64,000 nt of DNA from Hortaea werneckii (lineage: Eukaryota > Ascomycota > Dothideomycetes > Mycosphaerellales > Teratosphaeriaceae): contig JBAOKB010000166.1 of the NCBI GenBank assembly GCA_037044905.1, positions 310,001-374,000 on the forward strand, written 5' to 3'. Shown one piece after another: positions 33,841 to 43,680 of this stretch (positions are counted from its first letter, which is position 1; the number at the start of each line of letters is the position of its first letter). Below the pieces are notes generated by a model. That model was not told the DNA's origin. It worked only from the letters and a program-made list of their open reading frames with translations, and did no database searches. The position numbers were made by a program, and so were the translations under genes.

Positions 33841-36771
33841 TTATGTAAGCTCCTCGTACTCATCATCCCAACCCAGGGCATTGTAGATATTCCCACCTGC
33901 ACGCCTTCGACCTTGCCTTTGACCACCCTCACCATCTCCGCCGCCTTGGCCCTGCCTGTCTCGTGAGTTTCGTTCCTCCCTGGAAACATTGGGAGAGGCC
34001 TCTACTAGGCTCTCCTCCGCCGCGGCTGGCGGCACAAGCGATAGACTTCGTAGGGGCTTCATGGGCGTGACGGGACCGGTTTTGCGGGAGGGCGGAGCCA
34101 TCATTCTCGCCGTTAGCGGGGAGTCACCTATTGCATCCGCAGATGGAAGTGGAGGTGCCGGTGCGAATGGGCGATGTCTTCTACTCGTCGAAGGCGACTC
34201 CGCACCCTGCTGCTTAGCGGCAACAGGAGAATCCAGCGTGCCAGGTTCCCGTACTAGACCGCGCGGCATGAACTTCGCGAAACCTCTTGAGGGGGTGTCT
34301 GCGACTCCTGCAGTTCGGTTACTACCACCATGGCCTCGAGGGCTGCCGAAATCAACAGTGCGGACCCGATGTCCAGTTGCTGGGACTGCGAACGAGCTCC
34401 TTGGCAGTTCGTCGCCGAGTCGAGATGTACTCGAAACCTCCTGTCGTGGTCTGACGGCTGAAGCCAGGACGTGCGTAGTACCTGAGCTATGTCCGCCGCT
34501 TGGATATCGTGCTGGCGAATCTTGTACAGTAGCTCGCTTTTGAGAAGGCGTAGCCATAACTACTGCATCTGTACTACCACCCAAAACGCCTCGCTCACCG
34601 GTCTTCTTCCTCCCGCCTAGTCCCGGTCTCGCGGTTCCAGGCCGAGCAGTAGCTTTGGCGAAGCTAAGGTCCGCATTTTCCGCGACTTCCTTGGTAGCCA
34701 GACTCCTATTCGGCTTCCTCAACGCCGAAATGGCCTCCTGCAGCTTACTTTCCATTTCAGCCTTCTTCTTAGCTTTGGCTTCGTTCGTACGGTTGAGAGC
34801 TGAGGGGTCAAACTCGCGCGTCCGACCTCCGCCGGCAATGTTGCTCTGAGAGTAAGAGTGTGCTAAGCCGGAGCGCTTGCGCGGCGCTGGGACGTTCGCC
34901 GCAGGGATACTCGACAATTCCGGCGTAGGGGTATGGCTGTTCTCGCGTTTGATGTGTGTGAGCAGGGCATCCGAGTCAGTTGCTGAGCGGCTAAGGCTGG
35001 GTACGCCGTGTGAGCTCGAACTGCGTAGATTTGAAGCCCCACGCGCTTCGCTCGCAACCCGTGACAATGGGTTCCTTGGTTTCTTGTCTGGTGCTTGTTG
35101 CTGCTGATGGTGCTGTCGACTTGCTGGCTCTCCGGGCTTACGGGAAGAGGCAGACTTTCTCTTGACCGGCGTCGGAGCACTTGGGCCGCCAAGCTTCTTA
35201 TTCACGGCCACGGCATGCTGCGGGATACGAGAGATGTAGAAGGGGATGATGACTTCAGTGCAGAAGTCGCGAAGCTCGTCATTGGTTCCATTTCCAGGCA
35301 CGCCTGTAGACGCTTCACCCTCGTTCGATTTCTTCGCTGGCGAAGCACCTTCGAGCGAATGCCAAATGCTCAATCGATCGACCAGGGTATCCAGTAGAGC
35401 CGGAAGGTCCGTTGGTTTCTTGGCCTTGGCCTTCTTTGCTGCTGCGCCATCTTGAGAATCTGCGCCCTGTGTCTCACTGGTGAGAGATCCGGCAACTGCA
35501 TCGCGTGGCTGCTGTTCGGACGCCGGTATGCTTGCCTCCAAAGCTGAAACCTCCAATGCGAGTGTCAGCTGTAGATAGGTCTCCCGGCTCCGTAATCGTG
35601 GCAGCCTCCTTTTCAATCCAGCCTCAGCTGTCTCGCCTGAACTTGGTGCAGATGAATGGATACTTTCGTCTTGCTCTCGCCACCACTTTTCAACATACTC
35701 CCTTTCGTCAGAGAATAGCCCCAGCTTGTCTCGCTTGGCTTTCCATTTCTTTGGCCTCTTCTTCTTTTGTGTTTTCTCCGCATGATCTGGTAATCCCACG
35801 TCCAGCGCCGGAAGATCTTTAATCTGCGCCGGAAGAGTGTCGCGATACTTCTTGTCCATGACATTCGTAGACAGAACAGTGTCGCGCAGAAAAGCGATCA
35901 GCTCAGATGGCCTCAAATCGCTGGAACTGTCTGGAGGCGTGGTGAACGCCGCTCGCGCTCGTGAAAGCGGACCCTTCGTAAAGTATGCGAGTGAGGTGCG
36001 GGACAGATATAATGCATCCAGGTAATGTTTCGTCAAATCCTGGAGGACGTCCGTAGCTGTCGTAGCTGTCATGGGCGAATGCGTGGGCTCGGCAGGCTGT
36101 ATTTCTGAAGGCCTGTTCTCAGGTATCGGAGGTCCGTCGTCTGGCGTGCCTTTTGTATCAATTTCTTCCTGCTTCACCTTCGCATCCATGGGCTGCATAT
36201 CCAGCCGAACCCTGAGGCCATGTTCTACATTCCGATGGGATGCCTCTGGCAAAGATACGGCAGCTCTTGCCCACCACGGCCGCCCATCTCCAATCTCAGT
36301 TTCCCTTCTTTTCGCATTCTGACCGGTGCTATCAGCCGCACTGGCCGTTCTCGCCAATACCTCGAGTTTTACCCAACTGTTCAGCCTACATAGAACATAT
36401 GTCCTCCACTTCGCCCGCTCGATAGCATAAAACCGCTTCTCCTTTGACTCTTCCGCAATAAGTACGCTGGAATTTCCCAGCTCATTCTCCTGCTCTAGAG
36501 CATTGATATGGGCCGAGAAGAGTCTACTGCTGTTCTGGGCGGGATCGAGATACGATAGCGGCAGATGTGCGCGTGGGAGGAGGGTGAGCGGCGTGAAGGT
36601 CACTGGAGCAGCAAACGGCTCAGATTCATCGGGCCTAATGGCGAAAGGTCGTCGGTCCAAGTCTATAGTCTCGTTTCCTGGAGTGTCTCGCTTCCTTTTC
36701 CGAGTCGCCTCTACTGTGCCGTCTTGATGTTCTTCCTTTGATCTTTTGACATTGTTGAAATCTAGTGACAT
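33841..36771 (-). CDS. SLD3: Sld3-like DNA replication initiation factor
   Basis: An intronless frame of 976 residues. The central region (ca 240-560) matches the Sld3 core: LQDLTKHYLDALYLSRTSLA, ELIAFLRDTVLSTNVMDKKYR, and LRDFCTEVIIPFYISRIPQ. The remaining C-terminal half is disordered and basic, with many SP/TP sites (e.g. TPVKRKSASSRK, HTPTPELSS, ATPSQKR, DSPARYPS). In yeast Sld3 loads Cdc45 on MCM helicases, and CDK phosphorylation of its C-terminus lets it bind Dpb11; the SP/TP sites agree with that mode but are not mapped one to one. Divergent from an F-box-like gene over 375 bp, which holds several ACGCG elements. Confidence 0.85.
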   Translation of the reverse strand: MSLDFNNVKRSKEEHQDGTVEATRKRKRDTPGNETIDLDRRPFAIRPDESEPFAAPVTFTPLTLLPRAHLPLSYLDPAQNSSRLFSAHINALEQENELGNSSVLIAEESKEKRFYAIERAKWRTYVLCRLNSWVKLEVLARTASAADSTGQNAKRRETEIGDGRPWWARAAVSLPEASHRNVEHGLRVRLDMQPMDAKVKQEEIDTKGTPDDGPPIPENRPSEIQPAEPTHSPMTATTATDVLQDLTKHYLDALYLSRTSLAYFTKGPLSRARAAFTTPPDSSSDLRPSELIAFLRDTVLSTNVMDKKYRDTLPAQIKDLPALDVGLPDHAEKTQKKKRPKKWKAKRDKLGLFSDEREYVEKWWREQDESIHSSAPSSGETAEAGLKRRLPRLRSRETYLQLTLALEVSALEASIPASEQQPRDAVAGSLTSETQGADSQDGAAAKKAKAKKPTDLPALLDTLVDRLSIWHSLEGASPAKKSNEGEASTGVPGNGTNDELRDFCTEVIIPFYISRIPQHAVAVNKKLGGPSAPTPVKRKSASSRKPGEPASRQHHQQQQAPDKKPRNPLSRVASEARGASNLRSSSSHGVPSLSRSATDSDALLTHIKRENSHTPTPELSSIPAANVPAPRKRSGLAHSYSQSNIAGGGRTREFDPSALNRTNEAKAKKKAEMESKLQEAISALRKPNRSLATKEVAENADLSFAKATARPGTARPGLGGRKKTGERGVLGGSTDAVVMATPSQKRATVQDSPARYPSGGHSSGTTHVLASAVRPRQEVSSTSRLGDELPRSSFAVPATGHRVRTVDFGSPRGHGGSNRTAGVADTPSRGFAKFMPRGLVREPGTLDSPVAAKQQGAESPSTSRRHRPFAPAPPLPSADAIGDSPLTARMMAPPSRKTGPVTPMKPLRSLSLVPPAAAEESLVEASPNVSREERNSRDRQGQGGGDGEGGQRQGRRRAGGNIYNALGWDDEYEELT

Positions 36772-37146
36772 AATCCACTAGCAATATGAGGTTCGATATG
36801 ACATAGTCTCATAGCAATCGTAAAGTGGCATGTAATATGAAATTGGGACCAACAATGTGAGGTCTCTCTGCTGATGGACTCGAATAGCGTTTCTGGCGGA
36901 GACGCGATACTGACGCGCTTCGGTCCCGGCACTAAACGCGGGACCGATCACGCATCTGAAACGATGAGGTCACAGCCGAGCCGAGGTGATTTCCGCATTC
37001 GGACGGCTTCATTGGCAGCGAGATGGATGATGGAACCAACCGAACGAAGTTGCATCCCATCAACCTCTACGCTCCTGCGCTATTCACAAGGATTCTTCCT
37101 ACAACGAGAACGCCTGTGTGCTATTCGTAGTCTATAGTCTTCAATC
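36772..37146. promoter_or_regulatory. divergent promoter (SLD3 / F-box-like) with ACGCG sites and an inverted repeat
   Basis: The 375-bp interval contains GACGCG at 36901 and 36912 and an ACGCGGGA at 36936, all 130-175 nt upstream of SLD3. These resemble MBF half-sites that drive replication genes at G1/S in yeasts. An 8-bp perfect inverted repeat CGGTCCCG / CGGGACCG lies at 36921-36946 with a 10-nt spacer; the block recurs at 43026. Confidence 0.45.
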
Positions 37147-37998
37147 ATGAGCCAATCTTGTCTTGATTCCGCCACCCCTCCCATATTCCGCCTCCCTCTT
37201 GAGCTACGGCAGCAAATCTACTCTCACCTACTGCCAAAACAACCAATCTCTCATCCTCTCCCTTCCGTTGGCATCACTTCAGTCTCACACACACCTCCTA
37301 CCTCCAATCTCCTCAGCATTCACCCTCAGCTCACGGCCGAGATCCTTGACCACTTCTACTCCATCTCCAGCTGGAAGCTGATCTTCAGCCACGCCTTCAA
37401 CTTCTTTCGAGTCGACCCGGAACTGAGGAACCTCGAGCAAAGCCAGATCCTCAATCATATACGGAAGGTGGAAGTCGTCTTCTTCTGCGACATCCTTCTA
37501 CTCAAGGAATACCCTTCCTTCGGCCTAGAGTCCTTCTGTGCTGAGATCCGACGACGAGCTACGAGGGCATGCGAAGTCTTGAATAAAGCCCCATGTCTGA
37601 GGGACGTGACCGTATCTTGGATTGATACTACGCTTACAGGAGGCTGGGATGAAAAGGCTACTATACTACAGCCGCTGCGTTCGCTGACGGATAATGCGGA
37701 GAGACCGATCACCTTCTGCATTGGTGAGCTCAATGGCCCTCCCGATGTGGACCGAGAGAGGTTTGTGAAGGCTTTGAGAGTTGTGCTGGACGAGAGGGGG
37801 CATTTGGAGTTGGGACACGGCGACGCAGCGATCGAAGGGCCGAGCAGATTAAGAATGCTAGCATTTGATGTCAGGCAGGAACGGCAAAAGATAGGCGACT
37901 ATAGGGATCTGGCGTCATGTCGAGGTTGTGGTGGATATGGGCTGGAGGTAGAGCGTAGTGGCGGGGAGAGAGTCATTGGGTCGGAGAGTGCGGCATGA
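37147..37998 (+). CDS. F-box-like protein of unknown function
   Basis: An intronless frame of 283 residues. The N-terminus FRLPLELRQQIYSHLLP (ca 14-30) is typical of the short F-box-like motif found in large fungal families of hypothetical proteins, followed by the usual block on inherited hits such as SIHPQLTAEILDHFYS. The middle contains IRKVEVVFFCDILL and CLRDVTVSWID, consistent with the alpha/beta repeats of these proteins. The C-terminus has a small Cys/Gly motif (CRGCGGYG). F-box proteins recruit substrates to SCF ubiquitin ligases, but for this subgroup the role is not shown. The gene seems intact. Confidence 0.65.
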   Translation: MSQSCLDSATPPIFRLPLELRQQIYSHLLPKQPISHPLPSVGITSVSHTPPTSNLLSIHPQLTAEILDHFYSISSWKLIFSHAFNFFRVDPELRNLEQSQILNHIRKVEVVFFCDILLLKEYPSFGLESFCAEIRRRATRACEVLNKAPCLRDVTVSWIDTTLTGGWDEKATILQPLRSLTDNAERPITFCIGELNGPPDVDRERFVKALRVVLDERGHLELGHGDAAIEGPSRLRMLAFDVRQERQKIGDYRDLASCRGCGGYGLEVERSGGERVIGSESAA

Positions 37999-38698
37999 GA
38001 CTCTCTTTGATCCAACAGCCACATCAGAGCGACCATATTGAGCCACGGGCATTTTTGCAAATTATCAGAGTGTCGAGAACCGTTTTTGAAGTTCATTATG
38101 ACCGTTGAGACGATGCGTGAACTGCAGACATGGTATGTAAGTGGTCCGCGGCTTCACCATGCGAAAAGCTGCATGCCGGTAGAAATCTGAGTGGAGTTTG
38201 CTGACTGTGTGATCTTACTCCTGCACGCAGGGCTGACTGCCTCGTTTGCTGGTCAGCTTTTACCATCCTCTCGATCAGCAGTCGATCTGACGGCATGGTC
38301 TCTTGATCAACGAGTAGGGCGAGTCGAAAAACGTTTCTCTAGAACGATTGCATACATCAGCCCACAAGACCTGAGATACTTCCAATTGGTGCTCGCAGGC
38401 CCGGAAACAGGTCATCAGATCTATGTATCCTCTCCTCGTCATACCGCGTAATGCATATCATTGCTCTACCTTTCTTCTGCTGCAGGATATCGCTCACTGA
38501 AGGAGGTGCTTCAAAGCCGGGAGATGAGTGTCAAAGAAAGAAAGAAAAGAGAGCAAAGCTCGTCTTCCCCTATAGCGATCTCTTCGTACAAATATTGCAT
38601 GTGCTGATTACCGAAACCTGTGTACGTCAGTTGACGTCGTTTGTTCAGTCATTGCCGTCGGGAGGTACCGTTGACACCGCACTCTCAGAACATCGAAA
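37999..38698. other. intergenic region
   Basis: About 700 bp between two plus-strand genes. A plus-strand frame (38451-38927) overlaps the next gene in another phase and has no domain. Nothing else recognised. Confidence 0.4.
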
Positions 38699-40032
38699 AT
38701 GCTGCCTGGCGACCCCTTCTTCCTTCATCATCGACTTCTTGGTTTTGGTGTCTTCCGCGAACATACGAAAGCCGTGCCCCCAACCTCAAAATCGATTAGC
38801 GATCTGTCAGGCGATATGCCAACATCATCTATCAATGAGAGCATGCCCGATAGCGGGCAAACCGATGAGCTGCTCAAATCCTCAACCAATGAGGAGAAGC
38901 CTGTCCACGATGCCCAAGGCGTCTTAGAATCTTGCACAAAAGATCCGACTAGTACGTTGCACAACAGTTTATGTTGGCCTCTTAGAACCCTCTAACCATA
39001 TCGAACAGCAAACGAAGCACAAGAAGCGCCTTGCGAAGAGGGGACGAGCTCGCCCGATCTGGACGGAGACTGCAAGGGAGGGGTATTCCTGGAGGGTAAT
39101 TGTGATGATCCTGGAGTATGAACAGTATATTCGTTACTAATTTCAATACTGAGTTAGACATGAGAGACGCGGACGATGATGCGGTTCCTGCAGAGGAGCG
39201 TCTCCGTTTCAAGCGTGCGCCCAGAGTCGCCGGTGGTTCTGGATTGCGCGAGGCTCTTAAGAAAATCTTGCTGGATTGGTGTAGTTACGATGAGATCACA
39301 GCGGAGATGGCGAAGCGCAGCGAAGCGTCCAGCAAGGAGAAGTACGGACTCGAAACTCGGCAGACGTCGGACGCCGAAGTTCAGAGCTTCAAGGAGGAAC
39401 AGGAACGTGAGCTGGAGTTGTCCAGGAGCGCCAGGAAGATGAATCTGGGGACGACCAAGCATGAGAAGGATATCGGTTCCAACGAGTCGGTGGGGGAGGC
39501 CACACGGGCCTACGTCCAAAGCGAGGTCGCCTCCGCCACGGAGGCCCTGCGTCAGATGTTTGATGCTGAACGCGAAACTTTGCTGAAGAGAGAAGAGGGC
39601 TTCCGTGAGTTGTTTCGTGCTGAATACGAAAATATCCGGCAGAGACAGCGGCAGCAGAAAAATGCGGGGAATGACGAATTGGCACGCCAATTACAATACG
39701 CGCTCGCCAAAGTCGAGCCGATGGCCGATCAGATCAAGCACTTACAAGATCGGATTGAGGAGATGGAGATTGAAATAGACGAAGGTCAGCAGAAGGTGTC
39801 TCGTTTGCGGACGAGTCAAGACATCCTGAAGCAGAAGCTGGCTGAGAGCAACAACCAGCTCGCCGAGACCAACAGCCAGCTCGCCGGGACCAAAAGCCAG
39901 CTCGATGCTCTCCGATCAAGCCAGCGACCTCCAGCTCCAGCGCAGCATTATGCGTATGGCTACGGGCCAGGCTATGGGCCGGGCTACGGGCAGGGCTACG
40001 GTCAATGGCCGGCCCCACCACCCCCCAGATGA
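38699..40032 (+). CDS. orphan coiled-coil protein with Gly/Tyr/Pro-rich tail
   Basis: Three exons, join(38699..38951, 39009..39095, 39158..40032), give 404 residues. Intron 1 is GTACGT..CAG with CTCTAAC; intron 2 is GTAATT..TAG with a perfect TACTAAT branch. Both keep phase 1, which supports the model. I do not recognise the family. The first ~115 residues are acidic and disordered. A short folded-looking block follows (LREALKKILLDWCSYDEITAEM). Residues ~200-360 are coiled coil, including an imperfect 7-residue repeat (SNNQLAE TNSQLAG TKSQLDA). The tail is GYGPGYG-type low complexity ending WPAPPPPR. It is the first gene of the repeat-rich segment, and a 51-bp repeat array starts 59 nt after the stop. 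Confidence 0.72.
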
Positions 40033-40089
40033 TTCCGTCGTACATTGTAGATACTAGTCATACTGCGTAACGCAACTGTAAGATGATTA

Positions 40090-40190
40090 ACGCTAATGCC
40101 TTTCGATACCGTCTGCGAGATGAGTAATAAAGTATTAGCATCGCCAACATCTTTCGATACCGTTCTAAGGACGAGTCACAAAGCGCTAGG
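40090..40190 (-). repeat. short tandem array, same family as 49352-49550 (inverted)
   Basis: Two units of 51 bp plus partials. The CGATACC landmark occurs at 40104 and 40155, with ATTAGCATCGCCAA and GACGAGT between. Read on the minus strand it matches the 49-bp units at 49.4 kb. It starts ~60 nt after the stop of the coiled-coil gene. Confidence 0.85.
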
Positions 40191-40384
40191 ATAGAAAGTA
40201 ACAATACGTAACTCCTGCTATACTTTTACCTCTTTGTTGCAAAAGTGCAGGAAGACACTATAATACTATTAAGTGATAAAGATTTTTGTTAATAGAAAGC
40301 ATACGACTATAAATGTATATCTAAAAAGCTGCTATATGCTTACAAGGCGACGTCAGGTTTGTTATTGTGAAGAAGTTGCATTTA

Positions 40385-41225
40385 ATTCTGCTTAGTTTGG
40401 TTTCCAGACTGCTCCAATGTTACCGGAGATGACCGCTGCACCGATGACCGCTGCACAGTCTGCTTTGGTCTCTATGAGACATTGTGGGGGTCTGCGATCA
40501 GCCAGCATCCCCTATGAGTGTGCTTCTTCTCCTTTTCTTGAGGATTAGTACGGCAATGGCTCATGCGCCGGCATCCATCAGGAACTGCTCGGTCTCCCTT
40601 GGTGCTTGGCAGCAATGAGCTGATTTCGACCGTTAGAGCCCATTGTGGCTACACTTACCGTGCCTGCGTTCATGAGAAACTGCTCGGCTTTGCTTCAGAC
40701 CATCTCAAGACCAACGAGTCGCCGTTACCTCAGAGGCGCTTGCAGCGTCATTTCCTGCATCGGCATTTATGAGAGCTCGCTATGTTTCGCTTCTAAACTG
40801 CTCCGCTGTCGATCATTTCACTTTGACCATTAGAGATCAATGCGGCACCAACTTCTGATCAGTGTTGACGGGATACTCTTCACTTTTGCTTCCGGACTGT
40901 TCCAGTACTAATGAGCTGACTTCAGCTTTCGTGGGCCTGTGTATAGACATCTTCCGCGATGAATCCAACGAAACGCCACCCGATGTTGTATCCAGACAGT
41001 TCTTGGTATGAATAAGATAGTTCCATTGCTTAGAGGCCGTTACGGCAGCAGTCCCTGTGCGGACGTTCATGAGATACTACTCGGTTACAATTCTTTTGCA
41101 TCCAGACTGTTTTGGTATCAAGAAGATAGTTACAACCCTTAGAGGCCGTTGCGGCAGCAGTCCCTGCGCGAGCGTTCATGAGATAACACTCGGTTCCATT
41201 TCCACACCGTTCAAACCCAAAAACA
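40385..41225. repeat. diverged tandem array, ~100-110 bp unit, about eight copies
   Basis: Landmarks recur at about 100-110 bp: a TCCAGACTG-like word (40403, 40692, 40790, 40890, 40991, 41101) and a CATGAGA(A)ACTGCTCGG-like word. The last two units (cttagaggccgtt at 41029 and 41138, period 109) are the most alike; earlier ones are strongly decayed. It lies in the 3' flank of the acyl-CoA dehydrogenase gene. Confidence 0.75.
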
Positions 41226-41358
41226 AGTCTTCGATTCTCAACAGCTAGTATCGTTGCGCGTTCTATCCTGATCTTAATAAGATTGTGTGTTCTAGTACCA
41301 TCCCTCTACTCATTTCGGTGGCCGAAAACTTCAGGACATTGCTGGAGCTTGATCGACA

Positions 41359-42660
41359 TCACAGTTTCCATCCCCTGCGCTTGGCCAATAAAGTCTCCTG
41401 TCTCACAGCCAGATCACTGATGATCTCTTCTGAGCCACCTCCAACGACCATCATTCGCAGATCCCTGCTCTGCTGCTCAACAGGGGCGCCAGGGCCGCCA
41501 CGCTGATAGCCCGCGCCACCAAGGACCTGCTGCGCCTCTCTTATGGCCATCTCCTGGATACGCCCTGCTTGGACCTTCGCCAGTGCAATTCGGCCAGCTA
41601 CATCGGGGTCTTGCCATCCTTTTGAGCTTTGTTGTACTGCGTAAGCTATCGACTCCAGCCAAGCCCAATGAGATTCAATGTACCGCGCCAGGGTGGCGAA
41701 TTTCGCCGCGATGATTTGGTTGCTGATAAGAGGTTTACCGAAAGTCTCTCGCTTGTTGGCATAGTCGAAAGCGATGTTCAAGCACGTCCGAGCCTTGCGG
41801 TTGGAGCCCACGGCCATGATGTAGCGCTCCCTGTTGAAGTTAACCATGATAATGCGAAAGCCGTCGCCTTCTTTACCCAGTCTATTTTCCACTGGAACCT
41901 GGACGTCATCTAATTCGACCAAAGAAGCACCACCTGCGTTCTGTCCACTGTTCGGAATACGGCGCCAGGTTAAACCGGGCGAGTTCATGGGAATGACAAG
42001 TACAGATAAGCCGCCCATGCCTGCACCACCAGTACGTACAGCCGTGGTCATATGAGTGGCCCATGGAGCGCCAGTAATCCATTTCTTGTAGCCGTTGACA
42101 ATATAATGCTTTCCGTCTTGAGACTTGATAGCGGTAGTCTGGATGTTGGCAACATCTGATCCACCAGTCGGCTCGGTAATACCTAAGCAGAAGCTGGTGG
42201 TCCAATCGAAGAGCCCAGGTAACCACTGTCTCTTTTGCTTCTCAGTACCGTGGTGGATGACAGGTGGTATACCGATGACTGAAGCCCCGCTAAGGCTGGA
42301 TGTTACTCCGCCTTCAACGCGAGACGTTTCGTCTGTTGACACCAGCAGATGGAAGACGTCTAGCTTATCAACAGGTATTCCTGCTGGGCCAGGCAGATTC
42401 TTAGGTCTATACTCAGGAGGGACGTCTGCGAATGCAAAGCCAGACTGTGCCCATCGCATGGCTTCCTCCCGTGGCGCTTCGCCTTTGGCTTCCCAATCAA
42501 GGGAATAAGGTAAAATCCGTTCATCTACATATGCTCGGATGGCATCGCGAAGCTTCTTGTGAGAGTCATTGTAGTAAGGCGAGGGGATGCCGTGACACCA
42601 TGCTGGCTCACTCCATGGGCTAAGACTGCCAAAAGACTGTTGTTCGGTTGAGGAAGGCAT
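41359..42660 (-). CDS. acyl-CoA dehydrogenase family flavoenzyme
   Basis: An intronless gene of 433 residues with the full acyl-CoA dehydrogenase fold. The flavin-binding middle domain shows FCLGITEPTGGSDVANIQT and KHYIVNGYKKWITGAPWATH; the C-terminal helical domain has FNRERYIMAVGSNRKAR, YANKRETFGKPLISNQ and QVLGGAGYQRGG. The final SEEIISDLAVRQ block is typical of this subgroup. These FAD enzymes oxidise acyl-CoA at the alpha-beta bond and pass electrons to ETF; the acyl chain is unknown. No clear mitochondrial or peroxisomal signal is seen (C-terminus GWKL is not a strong PTS1), so location is open. It is a metabolic gene isolated within the repeat-rich segment. Confidence 0.95.
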   Translation of the reverse strand: MPSSTEQQSFGSLSPWSEPAWCHGIPSPYYNDSHKKLRDAIRAYVDERILPYSLDWEAKGEAPREEAMRWAQSGFAFADVPPEYRPKNLPGPAGIPVDKLDVFHLLVSTDETSRVEGGVTSSLSGASVIGIPPVIHHGTEKQKRQWLPGLFDWTTSFCLGITEPTGGSDVANIQTTAIKSQDGKHYIVNGYKKWITGAPWATHMTTAVRTGGAGMGGLSVLVIPMNSPGLTWRRIPNSGQNAGGASLVELDDVQVPVENRLGKEGDGFRIIMVNFNRERYIMAVGSNRKARTCLNIAFDYANKRETFGKPLISNQIIAAKFATLARYIESHWAWLESIAYAVQQSSKGWQDPDVAGRIALAKVQAGRIQEMAIREAQQVLGGAGYQRGGPGAPVEQQSRDLRMMVVGGGSEEIISDLAVRQETLLAKRRGWKL

Positions 42661-43680
42661 GTCACCAGTGCTATGTCAGAGACATTCAAAGAAGTAAGGT
42701 CGATTACAATGCCTTCATTTTTGTGAGGCACGACAGCTTCATTCATATAACTACCGCTCTTTGCACATGACGCTCGGCACTCCCATCGACTCAGGAGGAG
42801 AAGATGACTTGAGGTCCCAGTGACCTCGGCAAAGCTGAAGCTGGCGAGGCTGGTCCGTGCTGGTGATGGTTAGAAGTATTTCAACATCCTAATGTGACAA
42901 TGGCTCGCATGAGCAAGTCGCATTGCTGTGAGCTTAAAGATTCTCCTCTTGCTCTTCTGAAATCATCAATCCGACGCGTGTAGGTAGAAAAATCGAGAAC
43001 TGTTCTGTCGGCAAGGTACCAAAGCCTTCGGTCCCGCAGCCGGACGCGGGACAGACCGTCCAGCCGGAGCAAGTGGGTGGGAGTTTGGGCGGACTTCACC
43101 TCATACATCTCACCACCACTTCAAGTCCGCAACTGCTCCCCTGGCCTCTTATCACCTCTGTCCATCTCTGTGAGACATCTTATGCCCAAACTTTGCCTCT
43201 CTCTCGATGTAACTTGAAAATAATGTTACGATGAAACACAAGACAAAGGAAGAGGACGGGCGTAATGGTACCACGAGTTTAGAAATACATACATCGACTG
43301 TCACCCCCTTCCCCTTGGCCCCATGCAAGTTGCTCGCAACCCAAGAAGTGTTTGGTGAAGCGGCATCGATGTATGCGCTCGCACTGTCCACTCGTTACTA
43401 TACAAGTTGCTTGCAACCCAAGAAAAGCTTGGAGAAGCGGCATCGATGCATGCGTTCCATTCGGTACCATACAAGTTGCTTGCAACCCAAGAAGAGCTTG
43501 GAGAAGCGGCATCTTTGTACGACCTCATACTGCTTTCAACGTTACGCGCACTGGCAAAGCCGTTTGCCCAGTCGGTATCTTGTTGAGCCTGAACATCGGC
43601 GTGTTGCTCATACAGTCCAAATAGACTTGTACGGAGGCATCGACGCCAGATGTCTCAGGTAATGATCGAGCATCCAATCA
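42661..43680. other. intergenic region with a repeated GC-rich block and a minisatellite
   Basis: About 1 kb between two minus-strand genes. At 43026-43052 it contains a second copy of the inverted-repeat block seen upstream of SLD3, ~370 bp upstream of the dehydrogenase start. A three-copy tandem repeat lies at 43326-43527. No gene is supported. Confidence 0.55.
43326..43527. repeat. minisatellite, three copies
   Basis: Three copies of a unit starting CAAGTTGCTTGCAACCCAAG at 43326, 43403 and 43472, each followed by an AGCTTGGAGAAGCGGCAT-like core; spacing 77 and 69. The array ends 154 nt after the stop of the seven-Cys gene (minus strand), that is, in its 3' flank. Confidence 0.9.
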
